Positions 16,911 to 25,477 of a DNA stretch of 64,000 bases are shown piece after piece. This DNA is from Bacteroidales bacterium (lineage in GTDB: Bacteria > Bacteroidota > Bacteroidia > Bacteroidales > WCHB1-69): positions 1 through 64,000 of the forward strand of contig JAEETJ010000002.1 in assembly GCA_016290295.1 (NCBI GenBank), written 5' to 3'. The translations under genes and the position numbers were made by a program. The number at the start of each line of letters is the position of its first letter. Positions within the stretch are counted from its first letter, which is position 1. Under the pieces are notes generated by a model, which searched no databases, had not been told where the DNA came from, and saw only the letters and a program-made list of their open reading frames with translations.

Positions 16911-17681
16911 ATGAAGAAAGGTAAAATTATGTTAGTCGAAGATAGCCAGAATCTTCGCTATGTTTTAAGAGATTACTTTGAGATGCTTGGTTATGAAGTG
17001 GCAGAGTACAGCGATGGTACTTCCGCTTGTAAAGCATTTAACAGAGGCCTGTTTGACATTTGTATTCTGGACATCCTCATGCCGGATAAAGATGGTTTCA
17101 TTGTCCTGCAGGAAATCAGAAAACTGGATTCAGACATTCCGGTTATTTTCCTTACAGCCAAGACTGGCAAAGAAGATCGTATCAAAGGTTTCAAATTGGG
17201 TTGTGACGATTATTTGACCAAGCCTTTCAGTACTGAAGAATTGGCTCTTCGTATTGAAGCCATCTTGCGTCGTACCCGTCGTTTCAAAGACGAAGCTAAT
17301 CCTTTGTATGAAGAGAAAATTTACAAGTTTGGTGATTTTGAATTCAACTACAGCGCTATGCAGTTGATTCATCCGAAGAAAACTCGTACGCTGACCCGCA
17401 AAGAGGCTGAATTGCTGAAGCTGTTGTGCGAGCATCAGAACAAGCTGCTGCCTCGTGAGGTGATTTTGAAAGAAGTATGGGGTGACGAGGATTACTCTGT
17501 AGGTCGTAGTATGGACGTGTTCTTGACGAAATTACGTTCATATATTAATATAGAGCCAGTTAAGAAAGAACATCTGAATCCTAATGGTGGCCGTCATGAC
17601 AAATATCTGCCTGGTTTTGAACCTAAGGTGGAAATTTGCAATGTTCACGGTACCGGATTCATTTTGAAGGTAAGAGAGTAA
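16911..17681 (+). CDS. OmpR-family response regulator
   Basis: Two-component transcription regulator, 256 residues. The receiver domain (1-125) has the acidic pair ED at 10-11, the phospho-acceptor Asp54 in CILDILMPDKDG, the conserved Thr (FLTAKTG) and Lys (LTKPF). The C-terminal winged helix (about 140-256) has TLTRKEAELLKLLCEHQ and the recognition helix region RSMDVFLTKLRSYI, then an extra loop of some 25 residues (EPVKKEHLNPNGGRH region) before the wing NVHGTGFIL. Bacteroidota regulators of the RprY type have the wing at once. The partner kinase is not in the window. The stop is one base before the TonB-dependent receptor start, so they are one operon. Confidence 0.93.
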   Translation: MKKGKIMLVEDSQNLRYVLRDYFEMLGYEVAEYSDGTSACKAFNRGLFDICILDILMPDKDGFIVLQEIRKLDSDIPVIFLTAKTGKEDRIKGFKLGCDDYLTKPFSTEELALRIEAILRRTRRFKDEANPLYEEKIYKFGDFEFNYSAMQLIHPKKTRTLTRKEAELLKLLCEHQNKLLPREVILKEVWGDEDYSVGRSMDVFLTKLRSYINIEPVKKEHLNPNGGRHDKYLPGFEPKVEICNVHGTGFILKVRE

Positions 17682-17682
17682 G

Positions 17683-20070
17683 TTGAAAAGGTCCTTTCTG
17701 CTGACATTCTTCTGCGTACTGTTGCAATTTGTTTTTGCCCAGAAGATAACCCTTTCAGGAGTCATAACTGATGCGAACAGTGGTGAGCAGATGATGGGGG
17801 TGTATGTCGTTTTGACAGACACAAACTCAGCCCTTAACCCGCAAGGTTGTGTAAGCAACCGTGCGGGTTTTTATTCTGTCTCAGTTTACCCTGGTACCTA
17901 TTTGTTGAAGGTCTCTTTTATGGGCTATAAGACTGTGGAACAGAAGCTTGAATTGAAACACAATACCAGTATGAACTTTGCCCTTGAGCCTGAAGCCATC
18001 ATGACCGATGAAGTGGTGGTCACGGGACAAAGCGAAGATCATAATGTGACGAGCGTGGATGTCGGCAAGATGGATCTCAAGGTAGAAACCATCAAAAAAA
18101 TGCCTGCTTTCCTGGGCGAGGCGGATGTGATTAAAACCGTGCAACTGATGCCAGGTTTCTCCTCCGGCAGCGAGGGTAATAGCGGCTTGTATGTGCGTGG
18201 TGGGGGCGCCGACCAGAATCTGGTGCTTCTCGATGAGGCAACCATCTATAATGCCAGCCATCTGTTTGGTTTCTTCTCGGTCTTTAACGCTGACGCGGTA
18301 CGTAATGTGGAGGTCTATAAGTCAGGAATGCCGGCCTATTACGGGGGGCGCCTGTCTTCCATTATTGATGTAACACAGAAAGAGGGTAACCTTAAAAAAT
18401 ATGAGTTTGATGGTAGTGTGGGCTTGCTTTTCTCCAAATTCACACTGCAAGGTCCTATCAAAAAGGACAAGTGCTCGTTTATTCTTTCTGGTCGCCGTAC
18501 GTATGTGGATTTGCTTATTCAGCCTTTCTTGTCAAAAAAACATCAGCTGAAAGGGGTGAAATTCTATTTTTATGACCTGAATGCGAAGTTCAACATTATC
18601 ATCAATGACAAACATCGCCTGTATTTTGGTGCCTATTATGGTCGTGACCGCTATGGCTATAAATCGAAATCAGGGGCGACTCAAATCAATTTTATTTGGG
18701 CAAACGCCATGGCAAGCGCCCGCTGGAATTACATCATCTCGCCACGTCTATTCCTGAACACCAGCTTTACCTTCAGTCATTACGATTTTTCCACTACGAT
18801 GGCGATGGATGTGTATCAGTTTAAATTGATGTCCACCGTAGAGGAATGCGCATTGAAAAGTGAGTTGACTTATCTTCCTAATCCAAAGCATAATATGCGT
18901 TTTGGCGTGCATTATATCTTCCATCTGATGCGTCCCAATGAGTACGATGTGAGAGCGGGGGAGCAAACCAACCTCTCGCTGCCTCAAAGTGCGCCTTATT
19001 ACGCCCATGAATTAGGTATTTATGCTTCAGACGAATGGGATATTGCCAAGTGGCTGAAAGTGAATGTCGGTCTGCGGTATTCTCATTTTGAGCACATTGG
19101 TGCTTTCACAAGGTATATCGTGGATGAACGCGACATGATTGTGGATTCCGTGGTGTATAAGCCCGGAGAAATCATCAAGCAGTACAATAGGGTGGAACCT
19201 CGTTTGAATATGCGTTTCCAACTGGCGAAATATACCTCCATTAAGGCATCAGCCACATTGAATTATCAGTATTTGCACCAGATTCCCATGTCCACAATCT
19301 CATTGCCCGTAGATGTGTGGATGCCTTCCACCGAATTGCTGAAACCCCAGACCTGTGTGCAGGTTTCTTTGGGAGTTTATCAGAATTTCTACAAGAATAT
19401 GTTCGAGGCCTATGTCGATGGCTATTATAAGAAAATGTATAATCTGGCGGAATACAAGGATGGTTTGTCTTTCAACTCGCTGATGATGAACCCCGACCAA
19501 ATGTACACTTACGGCGATGGCTATTCCACTGGTGTGGAGTTCTTTTTCCGTAAAAGCAAAGGCCGTTTTACCGGTTTCATCGGTTATACCTTGTCCTATA
19601 CCAAGCGTCGGTTCGCCGAGTTGAACGAGGGTGAGCCCTTCTATGCCAAATACGATCGCCGTCATGATGTGAGCATCAATTTGTCGTACGAGATTCTTCG
19701 CAACAAACTGACTGTCTCGGCAATATGGGTTTATGCTACCGGCAATGCCATGACCGTGCCCTTGGGATTCTATCTGTTCAACGGCAGTATGGTGCAGGAA
19801 TACAGCAGACGCAATGAATACCGCATGGCTCCTTATCATCGTTTGGATATCTCATTGGATTGGCAGATTGCCAAACGGAAGCATTTTGAAACAAGTCTGA
19901 ATTTTTCTATCTATAATCTTTATAATAGAAAAAATCCATTCTTTATTTTCTATGAGACAAATACGAATGTGGATGTGTCGCAAGGAACTTTTGAGGTGGA
20001 TACCAAGGCCTATCAGATGAGTTTGGTGCCTATCATGCCGTCCATAACCTGGAATTTTAAAATCAAGTAG
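17683..20070 (+). CDS. TonB-dependent receptor with carboxypeptidase-like N-terminal domain
   Basis: Outer membrane active transporter, 795 residues. A TTG start one base after the response regulator stop gives a good signal peptide (MKRSFLLTFFCVLLQFVFAQ). Then a carboxypeptidase-regulatory-like beta domain (LSGVITDANSGEQMMGVYV, about 25-105), the plug (about 110-225: GFSSGSEGNSGLYVRGGGADQNLVLLDEATI, AYYGGRLSSIIDV) and a beta barrel to the end (NFKIK). It is smaller than SusC proteins and is followed by a DUF4249 lipoprotein, not SusD. The substrate is unknown. The coupling to an upstream regulator suggests control of nutrient or metal uptake. Confidence 0.93.
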   Translation: MKRSFLLTFFCVLLQFVFAQKITLSGVITDANSGEQMMGVYVVLTDTNSALNPQGCVSNRAGFYSVSVYPGTYLLKVSFMGYKTVEQKLELKHNTSMNFALEPEAIMTDEVVVTGQSEDHNVTSVDVGKMDLKVETIKKMPAFLGEADVIKTVQLMPGFSSGSEGNSGLYVRGGGADQNLVLLDEATIYNASHLFGFFSVFNADAVRNVEVYKSGMPAYYGGRLSSIIDVTQKEGNLKKYEFDGSVGLLFSKFTLQGPIKKDKCSFILSGRRTYVDLLIQPFLSKKHQLKGVKFYFYDLNAKFNIIINDKHRLYFGAYYGRDRYGYKSKSGATQINFIWANAMASARWNYIISPRLFLNTSFTFSHYDFSTTMAMDVYQFKLMSTVEECALKSELTYLPNPKHNMRFGVHYIFHLMRPNEYDVRAGEQTNLSLPQSAPYYAHELGIYASDEWDIAKWLKVNVGLRYSHFEHIGAFTRYIVDERDMIVDSVVYKPGEIIKQYNRVEPRLNMRFQLAKYTSIKASATLNYQYLHQIPMSTISLPVDVWMPSTELLKPQTCVQVSLGVYQNFYKNMFEAYVDGYYKKMYNLAEYKDGLSFNSLMMNPDQMYTYGDGYSTGVEFFFRKSKGRFTGFIGYTLSYTKRRFAELNEGEPFYAKYDRRHDVSINLSYEILRNKLTVSAIWVYATGNAMTVPLGFYLFNGSMVQEYSRRNEYRMAPYHRLDISLDWQIAKRKHFETSLNFSIYNLYNRKNPFFIFYETNTNVDVSQGTFEVDTKAYQMSLVPIMPSITWNFKIK

Positions 20071-20994
20071 ATGAGAAAGATACTTTGGATATTATCGGTT
20101 TATGCGTTGTTGCTCCTGAACTTCTCGGCTTGCCAGTCGGAAATCGAGGTCGATTTGCCTGATTATCAGTCCAAACTGGTGGTGGAAGGATATATCGAAA
20201 ACGGGAAGCCAGCCATGGTGATGTTAAGCCGCAGTATTCCTTTCTTCCAGCATATCGACCTGAATTATGTGGTCAATAATGTCTTGGTGATGGATGCAGT
20301 GGTGACTCTTACCACTTCTGATGGCGAAAGTGAGCAATTGTCGTTTGTGCCGTCGAGCGAGTCTCCTTATATGTTTGCATACATGGGCAATATCAGGGGC
20401 AAGGAGAATACCAGCTACGACCTGAAAATAGAGTGGAAAGGGCAAACCTATACCTCTACGACGAGTATCTTGCATACCTTTGATTTAGATTCCATAGGTT
20501 TTGACCAGAGTATGGAATTGCTGAATGATACCATGAAAACCATACGGGCTTTGTTGACGGATGATCCTATGGAAGCAAATTATTACCAAATATATGTGAA
20601 GGTGCATGGTAAAAACTTGCACGACCGTTTGTGGGTTACTTCTTTGCCCGTGGCCTTTGATGACGCTACTTTCAGTGGTTTGCAATTTAATGTGGAAGTG
20701 ATGCGGGCTAATCCGTCTTCTTTTTTGATGCCGGAAATGACGGATGAAGAAAAAGAAGAATACTTCCGTATGACTTATCGTCCAGGAGATACCGTATATG
20801 TAAAGTATGGTTTGATAGATTATGCCAGCTATCAGTTTTGGTGTACGGGAGGTAACAACGCTGCATTGGGACAGAATCCGTTCACCAATCCCACACCCAC
20901 CTTTTCCAACATCAAAGGCGAAAACGTCACCGGTGTATGGTGTGGCTATGCCTGCAAAACCGAAACACTGATCTACGAGGAAGTTGAAAACTGA
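20071..20994 (+). CDS. DUF4249 domain lipoprotein
   Basis: 307 residues; the ATG follows the receptor stop with no gap. A lipoprotein signal peptide (ILSVYALLLLNFSAC, Cys about 21) is followed by a DUF4249 beta-sandwich region (EVDLPDYQSKLVVEGYIENG onward, with Thr-rich strands). In Bacteroidota these lipoproteins are regularly encoded next to a TonB-dependent receptor with the same N-terminal domain, as here, and may act as its surface partner. The C-terminus (GVWCGYACKTE) fits the family. No further gene follows in the operon. Confidence 0.9.
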   Translation: MRKILWILSVYALLLLNFSACQSEIEVDLPDYQSKLVVEGYIENGKPAMVMLSRSIPFFQHIDLNYVVNNVLVMDAVVTLTTSDGESEQLSFVPSSESPYMFAYMGNIRGKENTSYDLKIEWKGQTYTSTTSILHTFDLDSIGFDQSMELLNDTMKTIRALLTDDPMEANYYQIYVKVHGKNLHDRLWVTSLPVAFDDATFSGLQFNVEVMRANPSSFLMPEMTDEEKEEYFRMTYRPGDTVYVKYGLIDYASYQFWCTGGNNAALGQNPFTNPTPTFSNIKGENVTGVWCGYACKTETLIYEEVEN

Positions 20995-21160
20995 CAGTTG
21001 ATTTTGGATTACAGGATTACAGGATTGAAAGGTTAGATGGGTTAGAAAGGTTCGGTAGGTTAATATTGAACTCTGAAATCAATATTTATAATTGTTAATT
21101 GTTAATTGTTAATTGTTAATTCTAACTCCTGACCCCTAACCACTGACCCCTGTAACCTGA
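20995..21160. repeat. Intergenic repeat words between two converging genes
   Basis: GGTTAGATGGGTTAGAAAGG, four TTGTTAATTG words, then CTGACCCCTAACCACTGACC. No clear hairpin terminator is seen, although two genes converge here. Confidence 0.55.
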
Positions 21161-22426
21161 TTAAAGTCTTCCCGTCAGCGCCAGCAGCTCATACTTTGCT
21201 TTGAGCAGCTGAATGGAGTGTACCTCTTGGTTGAGGAGTGATTGTGTCTCGTCGTTCTGCTGCTTGATGTAATCATAAGCTGTGATGGTGCCGTTCATCA
21301 GCTGGATGGAAAAGGCGTTGGTGATTTCCTTCTGCTTTTCGGTGATTTGCTTATCCAATTTCAGCATGTCTTCAATACGCTGAATCTCAAATCTTTTTTC
21401 TTGGATAGCGATATTGTTGCCCTTGGCGAAGTCATTTTCCTGACTGGCCAAAATGGCTCGCTGCAGATTCATGACATTAGCCACACCAGAGGTTTTGGCC
21501 CAGTCGATGATGGGGATGTTCAAACGTACACCGGCGGCATAATACCAGCGGTAATGAGGATTGAGAATGTCGAAATTATTATACGGGCGACCATATCCTC
21601 CTGTGGCGAAGATGGTTATTTTAGGAAGGCTGTTAGCCAAGTGCATCTTGCGTTGGAATTCCAATGTCTGCATGCCGTTGTCAAAAATCTTATATTCCAA
21701 GCGGTCTGAGGGCGAGTTGATATCAACGGAGGGAACATTAGGAACGGCAAATTCCGCTTGTGAAAGGTCTTGTCCGGTAAGAATCGACAAAGAGGAAATG
21801 AGGGATTCCTTTTTGGCTTGCAGTTCGCCTTTGTTCTGACCGACTTTCAAGATTTCTACCTCCAGTTGTGAGACTGCGCTTGCGGGGATGATGCCGTTGG
21901 CTTGAAGACTCTTCAGCTGGTTGAGTTGTTTCTGCAACAGATTTTCGGCATTGTCAAGAATGTTCAGGTGCTTGTCTAAAATCAGCAGATTCAGATAGAT
22001 AGTGATAATCTGCTCCTTCATTTCATTGATGGATATTTCCACCTTGTAGATTTCAGCCTGGTTGGCCAATTTCTCGTATCTTCTGCCATAATACAGCTTG
22101 CCGCCTTCGAAAAGTACTTGTTCGAAGTCCAGTCCGATATAAGCTTGGAAGCGTCCGAAGGTGTCAACTCCTTTCACGTATGGGTAGATTTGGGGCACAT
22201 CGGAATGGAAGGCCGCTTCTCCATTGATTTCCAATTTGGGATAAATGTGCGATGCGGCGTTGGCCAATTTTACCTTGAGCAGTTTGTCATTCAGCTCTTT
22301 TTGAACATTGGCGGAGGATTGTGCGACGGCCCATTGCTGGCATTCCTCAATGGTGACCACCTTTTGGGCATATCCTACACAAATCCATGAAATCAGAATA
22401 AATACAAATAGTATATTTTTTTTCAT
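21161..22426 (-). CDS. TolC-family outer membrane channel protein
   Basis: 421 residues. Signal peptide MKKNILFVFILISWICVGYAQ, then two long alpha-helical repeats typical of the outer membrane efflux protein family: VTIEECQQWAVAQSSANVQKE at the start of repeat 1, ALAKTEG-like helix pairs rich in Gln/Leu/Lys, and the second repeat after about residue 250. Such proteins form the outer channel of tripartite exporters. The usual adaptor and pump genes are not next to it, so it may serve pumps encoded elsewhere. It has a well-formed leftward promoter at 22485-22514. Confidence 0.9.
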   Translation of the reverse strand: MKKNILFVFILISWICVGYAQKVVTIEECQQWAVAQSSANVQKELNDKLLKVKLANAASHIYPKLEINGEAAFHSDVPQIYPYVKGVDTFGRFQAYIGLDFEQVLFEGGKLYYGRRYEKLANQAEIYKVEISINEMKEQIITIYLNLLILDKHLNILDNAENLLQKQLNQLKSLQANGIIPASAVSQLEVEILKVGQNKGELQAKKESLISSLSILTGQDLSQAEFAVPNVPSVDINSPSDRLEYKIFDNGMQTLEFQRKMHLANSLPKITIFATGGYGRPYNNFDILNPHYRWYYAAGVRLNIPIIDWAKTSGVANVMNLQRAILASQENDFAKGNNIAIQEKRFEIQRIEDMLKLDKQITEKQKEITNAFSIQLMNGTITAYDYIKQQNDETQSLLNQEVHSIQLLKAKYELLALTGRL

Positions 22427-22484
22427 AAATACCTATGGTTCATTATTTTGGTTTCTGCTTTGTTTTTTCTACCTTTTAAAAATG

Positions 22485-22514
22485 CAAAATTAATAAAAAT
22501 TTGTATTGCTACAA
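22485..22514 (-). promoter_or_regulatory. Promoter of the TolC-like gene
   Basis: Leftward -7 box TAATTTTG at 22485-22492 and a -33 TTG at 22512-22514, 19 bases apart, agree with the Bacteroidota consensus. Confidence 0.7.
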
Positions 22515-22626
22515 CGTTTATAGCCAGAATAGTTTTTTTTCTTTACAAGAACATGCGGTATCGCTATTTTCTGAAATAGTCTCCACAAAAAAATGCATGG
22601 TTGGATTGGGGTTCGGGAAATTTTTG

Positions 22627-22634
22627 TACATTTG
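22627..22634 (+). promoter_or_regulatory. Bacteroidota -7 box (TAcaTTTG) for the small lipoprotein
   Basis: TACATTTGC lies 28 bases upstream of the ATG at 22662. Confidence 0.6.
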
Positions 22635-22661
22635 CAACATCAATTAATACGAAAGAAAAAA

Positions 22662-22904
22662 ATGAAAAAACTGATCATATTTATCGCTGCTTTTCTGATG
22701 ACTGTCGGATTAAGTTCTTGTAAGAAAGAAAAATGCCAGTATTACAATGATATCATGACCTATTACGAACAGTCGGAGGAAGCATGGCAACTCCGTTATG
22801 AGCAGGGAAGTATTGATACGGCTCAGTTGAACAGTCAGCTGTACAAGATAAATATGGAGCGAGCCAACCTGCAGAAGCAGTATAAGGATTGCGTTAAAAA
22901 TTAG
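22662..22904 (+). CDS. Small lipoprotein, function unknown
   Basis: 80 residues from the internal ATG (MKKLIIFIAAFLM); the frame is open further upstream, but that part would start inside the promoter. A lipoprotein signal with LSSC (Cys about 20) is followed by a short, Tyr/Gln/Glu-rich, mainly helical mature part with three Cys. I do not recognise a family. It is the last host gene before the phage attachment site, with a terminator directly after it. Confidence 0.8.
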   Translation: MKKLIIFIAAFLMTVGLSSCKKEKCQYYNDIMTYYEQSEEAWQLRYEQGSIDTAQLNSQLYKINMERANLQKQYKDCVKN

Positions 22905-22907
22905 CAC

Positions 22908-22935
22908 AAAAAAAACGCCAAAAGGCGTTTTTTTT
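22908..22935. terminator. Hairpin terminator after the small lipoprotein
   Basis: AAAAAAACGCC, an AAAA loop, and GGCGTTTTTTT form a stem with U-run on either side; it can act in both directions, and would also have ended the tRNA gene on the opposite strand. Confidence 0.85.
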
Positions 22936-22939
22936 ATTG

Positions 22940-22981
22940 TGGTCCCACTCGGGCTCGAACCAAGGACCCGCTGATTATGAG
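22940..22981 (-). other. Phage attachment site: 3' fragment of a CAT-anticodon tRNA gene
   Basis: Read leftward, this stretch is the 3' part of a tRNA: anticodon loop CTCATAA, 3' stem half, variable loop GGGTC, T arm CTTGG-TTCGAGC-CCGAG, acceptor half TGGGACC and discriminator A. Upstream of the anticodon loop nothing pairs: there is no D arm or 5' acceptor half. A tRNA 3' end directly beside a tyrosine integrase gene is the usual attachment scar. The intact tRNA should lie at the other end of the phage, beyond the window. Confidence 0.8.
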
Positions 22982-23011
22982 TTACTAATGTGCCGTTTTT
23001 AATGTTTTGAA

Positions 23012-23030
23012 ATTCTATTTATAGAATTTT
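23012..23030 (-). promoter_or_regulatory. Perfect palindrome upstream of the integrase promoter (copy 1 of 2)
   Basis: ATTCTAT-TT-ATAGAAT at 23012-23027 is a 7-2-7 inverted repeat. With three flanking bases it is identical, on the opposite strand, to 53326-53344 in front of the portal gene. It is centred about 55 bases upstream of the integrase -7 box, an activator-like or operator-like position. Confidence 0.65.
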
Positions 23031-23074
23031 CCGCACGTCAAAAAGCACGATATCCGTCGTGTCTGTTTTTGTGT

Positions 23075-23082
23075 TATCTTTG
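23075..23082 (+). promoter_or_regulatory. Bacteroidota -7 box (TAtcTTTG) for the integrase
   Basis: TATCTTTGC about 77 bases upstream of the integrase ATG; the -33 box is not clear. Confidence 0.6.
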
Positions 23083-23158
23083 CAGTCCATTTTTTACAAC
23101 GATAATTTATTCCGCATTTATTACACCGGAATAACCGCATAAAACAAACGCAAACGGC

Positions 23159-24418
23159 ATGGCAAAGATACAAAAAATTTCGGAACGTGTGTATTGTGGC
23201 GTATATTTTGCGCTGATACTTGACACAAGGCACCCGTCAAAGGACGGCAGATACCCTGTGTCTGTCCGGATAACACACGACTACAGGCAGACTTATATTG
23301 TTGTTGGACTGAAGATGACGGAGGCGGAATATGACAGGGTGGCTAAATCAGGCAAAGGTGATCCGTTCAGGCAGAAGAGGGAATGCGAGGCCGTGTTCGA
23401 CAACGTGTATGCCCAGGCGAGGCGTATGATTGACAGTGGGGATTTCTGCTTCAAGGCGTTGAGGAACAAGGTCACAGGGAAGACTGGAGACACACTCGGT
23501 AGCGTGTTTGACCAGAAGATAATGTCTGCCAATAAAGATGGCAAGTTCAACACAGCACGTTTGTATGAGACGGTAAAGCGTAAACTTGTTGATTATTTCG
23601 GGGATGTGAAGCTTACGGACGTTGGTGTTCAGCTGGCGAGTGAATTCAAGAGGAGGATGGAGGCCGACGGCATCTCAAGGACAACGCAGGGAATCTATCT
23701 AAGGCATCTGCGTTCCGTCTGCAACATGGCAATCGGAGACGAGCGAATATCGGAGTCCCAGTATCCGTTCAGACGGTCAGCGAGCGACACGAGGAGGATG
23801 AGGATGGTGAACGGTGCTGCGAGGACAGACTGGTATCTGCCCGTCGAGGATATGAGGAAAATTTATGGGTATGAGTGTGCTGATGACGAGCTGGTGTATG
23901 TGTCGCTGTTCCTGTTCAGCTACCTTGCTAATGGCATTAACCTTGCTGACATGGCGATACTGAGGTACGATGACGGTTATTTCAACAGCGGGCGCAGGAT
24001 GCTGACATTCGTAAGGCGGAAGACTGTTGACACAGGAAACGGTACACCGATACGCATACCTGTCACTGGCTATTTGAGAAACATCATGGACCGGATAGCT
24101 GCTGAGGAGTTGAGGGATGGCCTTGTGTTTCCTTTCTTGCTTCATGGCACCAAAGGCAGGCAGGCGACTAATGCTGTTGGTTCCTATGCCAAGGGAGTGT
24201 CACGTGTGATGTCGTCTGTGTGTGGTAAACTCGGCATTAGTGGTAATGTGAGCATGACTTGGGCAAGGCACTCGTTCAAGACAAACCTGATACGTCAGAG
24301 AGTGCCGGACCACTATTGCGAGCAGGCTATGGGGCATGCAGAGCGTTCTGTCGGTGCATACTACGTTGCTCCGTTCACTCTGGAAGATATGATGACCTAC
24401 AACAATATGCTGCTGTAA
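23159..24418 (+). CDS. Phage tyrosine integrase (Bacteroidota type)
   Basis: 419 residues. Catalyses site-specific integration and excision at the adjacent tRNA attachment site. An arm-binding N-terminal part (about 1-110), a SAM-like core-binding domain (about 115-215) and a catalytic domain (about 225-419) can be told apart. Catalytic landmarks: WARHSF with the Arg-His pair, GHAERSVGAYY with the box III His and the nucleophile Tyr near residue 402. In the first catalytic box the segment is SYLANGINLADMA, where many integrases have an Arg; this substitution is also known in the Bacteroides conjugative transposon integrase IntDOT. It lies directly inside the attachment site, the usual place. 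Confidence 0.93.
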   Translation: MAKIQKISERVYCGVYFALILDTRHPSKDGRYPVSVRITHDYRQTYIVVGLKMTEAEYDRVAKSGKGDPFRQKRECEAVFDNVYAQARRMIDSGDFCFKALRNKVTGKTGDTLGSVFDQKIMSANKDGKFNTARLYETVKRKLVDYFGDVKLTDVGVQLASEFKRRMEADGISRTTQGIYLRHLRSVCNMAIGDERISESQYPFRRSASDTRRMRMVNGAARTDWYLPVEDMRKIYGYECADDELVYVSLFLFSYLANGINLADMAILRYDDGYFNSGRRMLTFVRRKTVDTGNGTPIRIPVTGYLRNIMDRIAAEELRDGLVFPFLLHGTKGRQATNAVGSYAKGVSRVMSSVCGKLGISGNVSMTWARHSFKTNLIRQRVPDHYCEQAMGHAERSVGAYYVAPFTLEDMMTYNNMLL

Positions 24419-24472
24419 AGCAGTTTGGTCTTTTTTTTGATTTCAAATTCCGAGATACGAAGGTTTACAAAT

Positions 24473-24509
24473 AAAAAAACGCATAGCTTTTTGGCTTGCG
24501 TTTTTTTTT
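24473..24509. terminator. Bidirectional terminator between integrase and repressor-like gene
   Basis: AACGCA(T)AGC, loop TTTTTG, GCTTGCGTT, with A and T runs on both sides. It separates two converging genes. Confidence 0.8.
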
Positions 24510-24528
24510 ATTAATATAAATCGTTGAT

Positions 24529-24921
24529 TTATCTGATGTTGTCGCTGTCGTTGTAGAATATTACGGCGGAGCCTATCCGCATGCAGTGCTTGTAAGTCTC
24601 GTCAAGAATCCTGTAGGTCTCTTCCGAGTGCCATTTCTCGTAGTCGTTAAATAGGTATCCACTTGGGATATTGAAGAAGTTGGCTATTTGATATATGGTT
24701 TTGGCGGTGGGTGTTGTGTTTCCATCGAGGATGTACTTCATGGCCGATGGAGTGAGGCCTGTGAGTTCGTAAAACCGTTTCTTGTTGTTGATTTTGTTGT
24801 ATAGCCGCCTCAGTTTCAGCAGGTTTATCACGTCGGAGGAGTATTCCCCGTTCTCGGTTTTTATTTCCTTGGTTTTCGCTTTTGTGAGCTTCATTGGCTT
24901 ATTTGCGTTGTCAGAATCCAT
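24529..24921 (-). CDS. HTH protein, repressor-like
   Basis: 130 residues. A Lys-rich N-terminus is followed by an XRE/Cro-type helix-turn-helix: KKRFYELTGLTPSAMKYIL as helices 2-3 and PTAKTIYQIANFFNIPSGYLF as the closing helices, the common IPSGYLF/-DYLL ending. The last 40 residues are not recognised. It is read leftward with the next gene, opposite to all other phage genes, the place of lysogeny regulators. Confidence 0.8.
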   Translation of the reverse strand: MDSDNANKPMKLTKAKTKEIKTENGEYSSDVINLLKLRRLYNKINNKKRFYELTGLTPSAMKYILDGNTTPTAKTIYQIANFFNIPSGYLFNDYEKWHSEETYRILDETYKHCMRIGSAVIFYNDSDNIR

Positions 24922-24988
24922 AATACTATATTTAATTTTTGTTGGTTACTTAAAGTTGATTGTGTGTTATATTTTGGTTTGATTAAGG

Positions 24989-25444
24989 CTATAGCTGTGT
25001 GATTTTGTCAATGAGTTTCGCAATCTGTTCGGATTGTTGCCTGTTTGTCTCGGATAGTGTCTTGTTTGTCTCGGATAGCATGGCGATAGTGTCCAGAAGC
25101 TTCTGCAGATCGGTGTTGTCGTTCTTGGTCGCGCCGTTGCCTATTATGTCACCGCCAGCCTGGTTGTGGTGCATGTCTCCTGACTGCTCTGAAATGAGCA
25201 TTGGTGGTATGCCATTTTTCAGAAATTCGTCTGATATTTCCGGAAATATCTTTCTTATTTTTCTCGACATATTGTCGGTTATTTTTTTTGCCTGTCCTTT
25301 TTTAATATCGCTGATGGCATTTGTATTTACTCCTATTTTTTTGACAAATTGTGTTGCATTAAGTCCTGTATAATATAAAATTTCATCAATTATTTGGCTT
25401 GGGCTTAATCTTTTTTGATTTTTATCTTTTTGATTTTCAATCAT
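24989..25444 (-). CDS. HTH repressor-like protein with C-terminal coiled coil
   Basis: 151 residues from the ATG at 25442-25444 (MIENQKDKNQ); the frame stays open 39 codons upstream through a T-rich promoter region. HTH: ILYYTGLNATQFVKKIGVNTNAISDIKKGQAKKI (in pieces about residues 20-52), next a linker with HHNQAGGDIIGNG, a pattern seen in Bacteroidota prophage regulators, and a C-terminal heptad-repeat coiled coil (LSETNKTLSETNRQQSEQI) for oligomerisation. As the promoter-proximal leftward gene facing the early genes it is the best candidate for the main lysogeny repressor. No LexA-type autoprotease domain is seen. Confidence 0.82.
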   Translation of the reverse strand: MIENQKDKNQKRLSPSQIIDEILYYTGLNATQFVKKIGVNTNAISDIKKGQAKKITDNMSRKIRKIFPEISDEFLKNGIPPMLISEQSGDMHHNQAGGDIIGNGATKNDNTDLQKLLDTIAMLSETNKTLSETNRQQSEQIAKLIDKITQL

Positions 25445-25477
25445 ATACAAATAATTTTCTTTTTTTTCTTTTTTTTC

